Origin: Chloroflexota bacterium | GTDB lineage: Bacteria; Chloroflexota; DTOL01; JACQYG01 | Direction: 5' to 3' | Assembly: GCA_016208345.1 (NCBI GenBank) | Contig: JACQYG010000357.1 | Coordinates: 1 to 5,687, forward strand | Length of the DNA: 5,687 nt | Shown: positions 4,909-5,687 of the stretch, in pieces | Layout of the letters: every line of letters begins with the position of its first letter | Numbering within the stretch: position 1 is the first letter of the stretch | The notes under the pieces: generated by a model | Database searches by the model: none | Told to the model about the DNA's origin: nothing | What the model saw: only the letters and a program-made list of their open reading frames with translations | Made by a program: the position numbers and the translations under genes

Positions 4909-5607
4909 ATGAAGCTCACCGGGCGCCCGCGAGAATTTCTGAGTAAGTTTCTGGACCTCTACCAGGAGGCCCGACAGCCCCTGCATTACCCGGCAGTGGC
5001 CGAGCGGCTGGGAGTCAGCCCCATGACCGCCTACGATATGTTGCGCCTGCTGGAGGAGCGAGGCCTGGTCACCTCTGAGTACATCCTGCCGGAGAGCGGG
5101 CCAGGTCGCTCCAACATCGTCTTCTCCCCCAGCGGGAAGGCCCCCACGGTGATCGCTCAATTGGCAGGCGAGGACTGGGATCGAGAGGGGTGGGAGGCGG
5201 TCAAGGAGCGCATCCTGCAGGCGCTACGGGAGGGCAGGGGCACGGACTACCGGAACTTGCTGGATCAGATCCTCCTCCGCATCCCTGAACGTAAGTCGCC
5301 TATGCTCTATGCCACGGAGATGATCACCGCCGTGCTCTTGAACCTCCATCAGTTGAGGGAAGAAGCCAGAACAAGCAGCCTTCTGGAGAGCCTGCGGGCC
5401 CTGGGGCTGCCGGGCGAGCTAGGGCTTAACGCCCTGGCCGGCCTGACCCTGGGCCTGACCTTCGTCGAGCGGGCTAACCGCCGCATCACCTCTTTGCTCC
5501 TTTCTTATAGCCGGAAATACCAGGCCCACCTGGCCCGGCTCAGCGCCGAGAACAAAGAGCGACTATCCGACTTCACCCAAGAGGTGATGCGGCTCATCGA
5601 GACTTAA
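4909..5607 (+). CDS. winged-helix transcriptional regulator of unnamed family
   Basis: A 232-residue soluble protein. Residues 5-60 form a winged helix-turn-helix: a first helix REFLSKFLDLYQE, a second helix in YPAVAERLGV, a recognition helix SPMTAYDMLRLLEERG (about 37-52), and a wing covering VTSEYILPESGPGRSNIVFSPSG (about 54-76). The remainder, about 85-232, is mostly alpha-helical and may form a dimerisation or ligand-sensing domain; I do not recognise its fold or ligand. ATG 4909 is preferred for AGAGG (4897-4901) seven bases upstream and because conserved-looking sequence starts at KLTGRP. ATG 4873 in the same frame would add 12 residues; its SD AAGGAG is only three bases away, and its leader would be just 16 bases. 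Promoter B lies immediately upstream. The repeated promoter suggests that it controls both itself and the phosphatase-to-hydrolase block, probably as a repressor. Confidence 0.82.
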   Translation: MKLTGRPREFLSKFLDLYQEARQPLHYPAVAERLGVSPMTAYDMLRLLEERGLVTSEYILPESGPGRSNIVFSPSGKAPTVIAQLAGEDWDREGWEAVKERILQALREGRGTDYRNLLDQILLRIPERKSPMLYATEMITAVLLNLHQLREEARTSSLLESLRALGLPGELGLNALAGLTLGLTFVERANRRITSLLLSYSRKYQAHLARLSAENKERLSDFTQEVMRLIET

Positions 5608-5678
5608 GCCTGAGCTGGTGTTTGGGGGCAATTTTTATCTTTTTCCCTAAGCCCAAGATGCCAGCCCGGAAACTCTGG
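5608..5678 (+). other. intergenic region with long-range inverted repeat and T-tracts
   Basis: Two short arm pairs nest here: GCTGG (5614-5618) with CCAGC (5661-5665), and TTGGG (5622-5626) with CCCAA (5652-5656). The loop contains TTTTT (5632-5636) and a second T-tract running to about 5644. The T-tracts are in the loop rather than after the stem, so this is not a standard intrinsic terminator. It may be a weak terminator or a leader structure of the following gene. Confidence 0.3.
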
Positions 5679-5684
5679 AAGGAG
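5679..5684 (+). promoter_or_regulatory. SD of a gene probably starting just beyond the right edge
   Basis: AAGGAG lies three bases from the window end on the + strand, with no start codon yet reached. Its spacing suggests that a start codon follows within about ten bases outside the window, making the next gene co-directional with the regulator. Confidence 0.5.
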
Positions 5685-5687
5685 ATA

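Overview
The window holds five complete genes, all on the + strand and packed in the style of a bacterial operon. GC content is high, Shine-Dalgarno (SD) sequences are strong, and two promoters match the housekeeping sigma-70 class closely. The combination of a non-HemE uroporphyrinogen-decarboxylase-fold protein, a GPH-type symporter and this style of small winged-helix regulator suggests a Chloroflexota-like (Anaerolineae-type) genome. That assignment is an impression from protein style; no marker gene is present.

Layout. Bases 1-77 probably carry the last 24 codons of a gene entering from the left. A gene-free leader of about 370 bases follows and contains a strong promoter at 208-235. Next come a membrane PAP2-family phosphatase (about 454 or 481-1302), a possible 24-codon ORF whose stop overlaps the next start (1305-1379), a UroD-family methyltransferase-like protein (1379-2503), a GPH/MelB-type sugar:cation symporter (2522-3913) and an Est30-like alpha/beta-hydrolase (3990-4739). 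A second promoter (4822-4850) then drives a winged-helix transcriptional regulator (4909 or 4873-5607). The window ends on an SD-like AAGGAG, so another + strand gene probably starts just outside.

The most striking feature is not a gene. A promoter module of about 52 bases occurs twice as a direct repeat about 4.6 kb apart: once ahead of the phosphatase-to-hydrolase block and once directly ahead of the regulator. The copies match at 47 of 52 aligned columns, including the -35, an extended -10 and the first transcribed bases G-TTTTTT. The simplest model is that the regulator binds both copies, controlling itself and the upstream block together. The transporter, UroD-like enzyme and hydrolase would then import and process a common small substrate. 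The substrate cannot be read from the sequence, and the model is inference.
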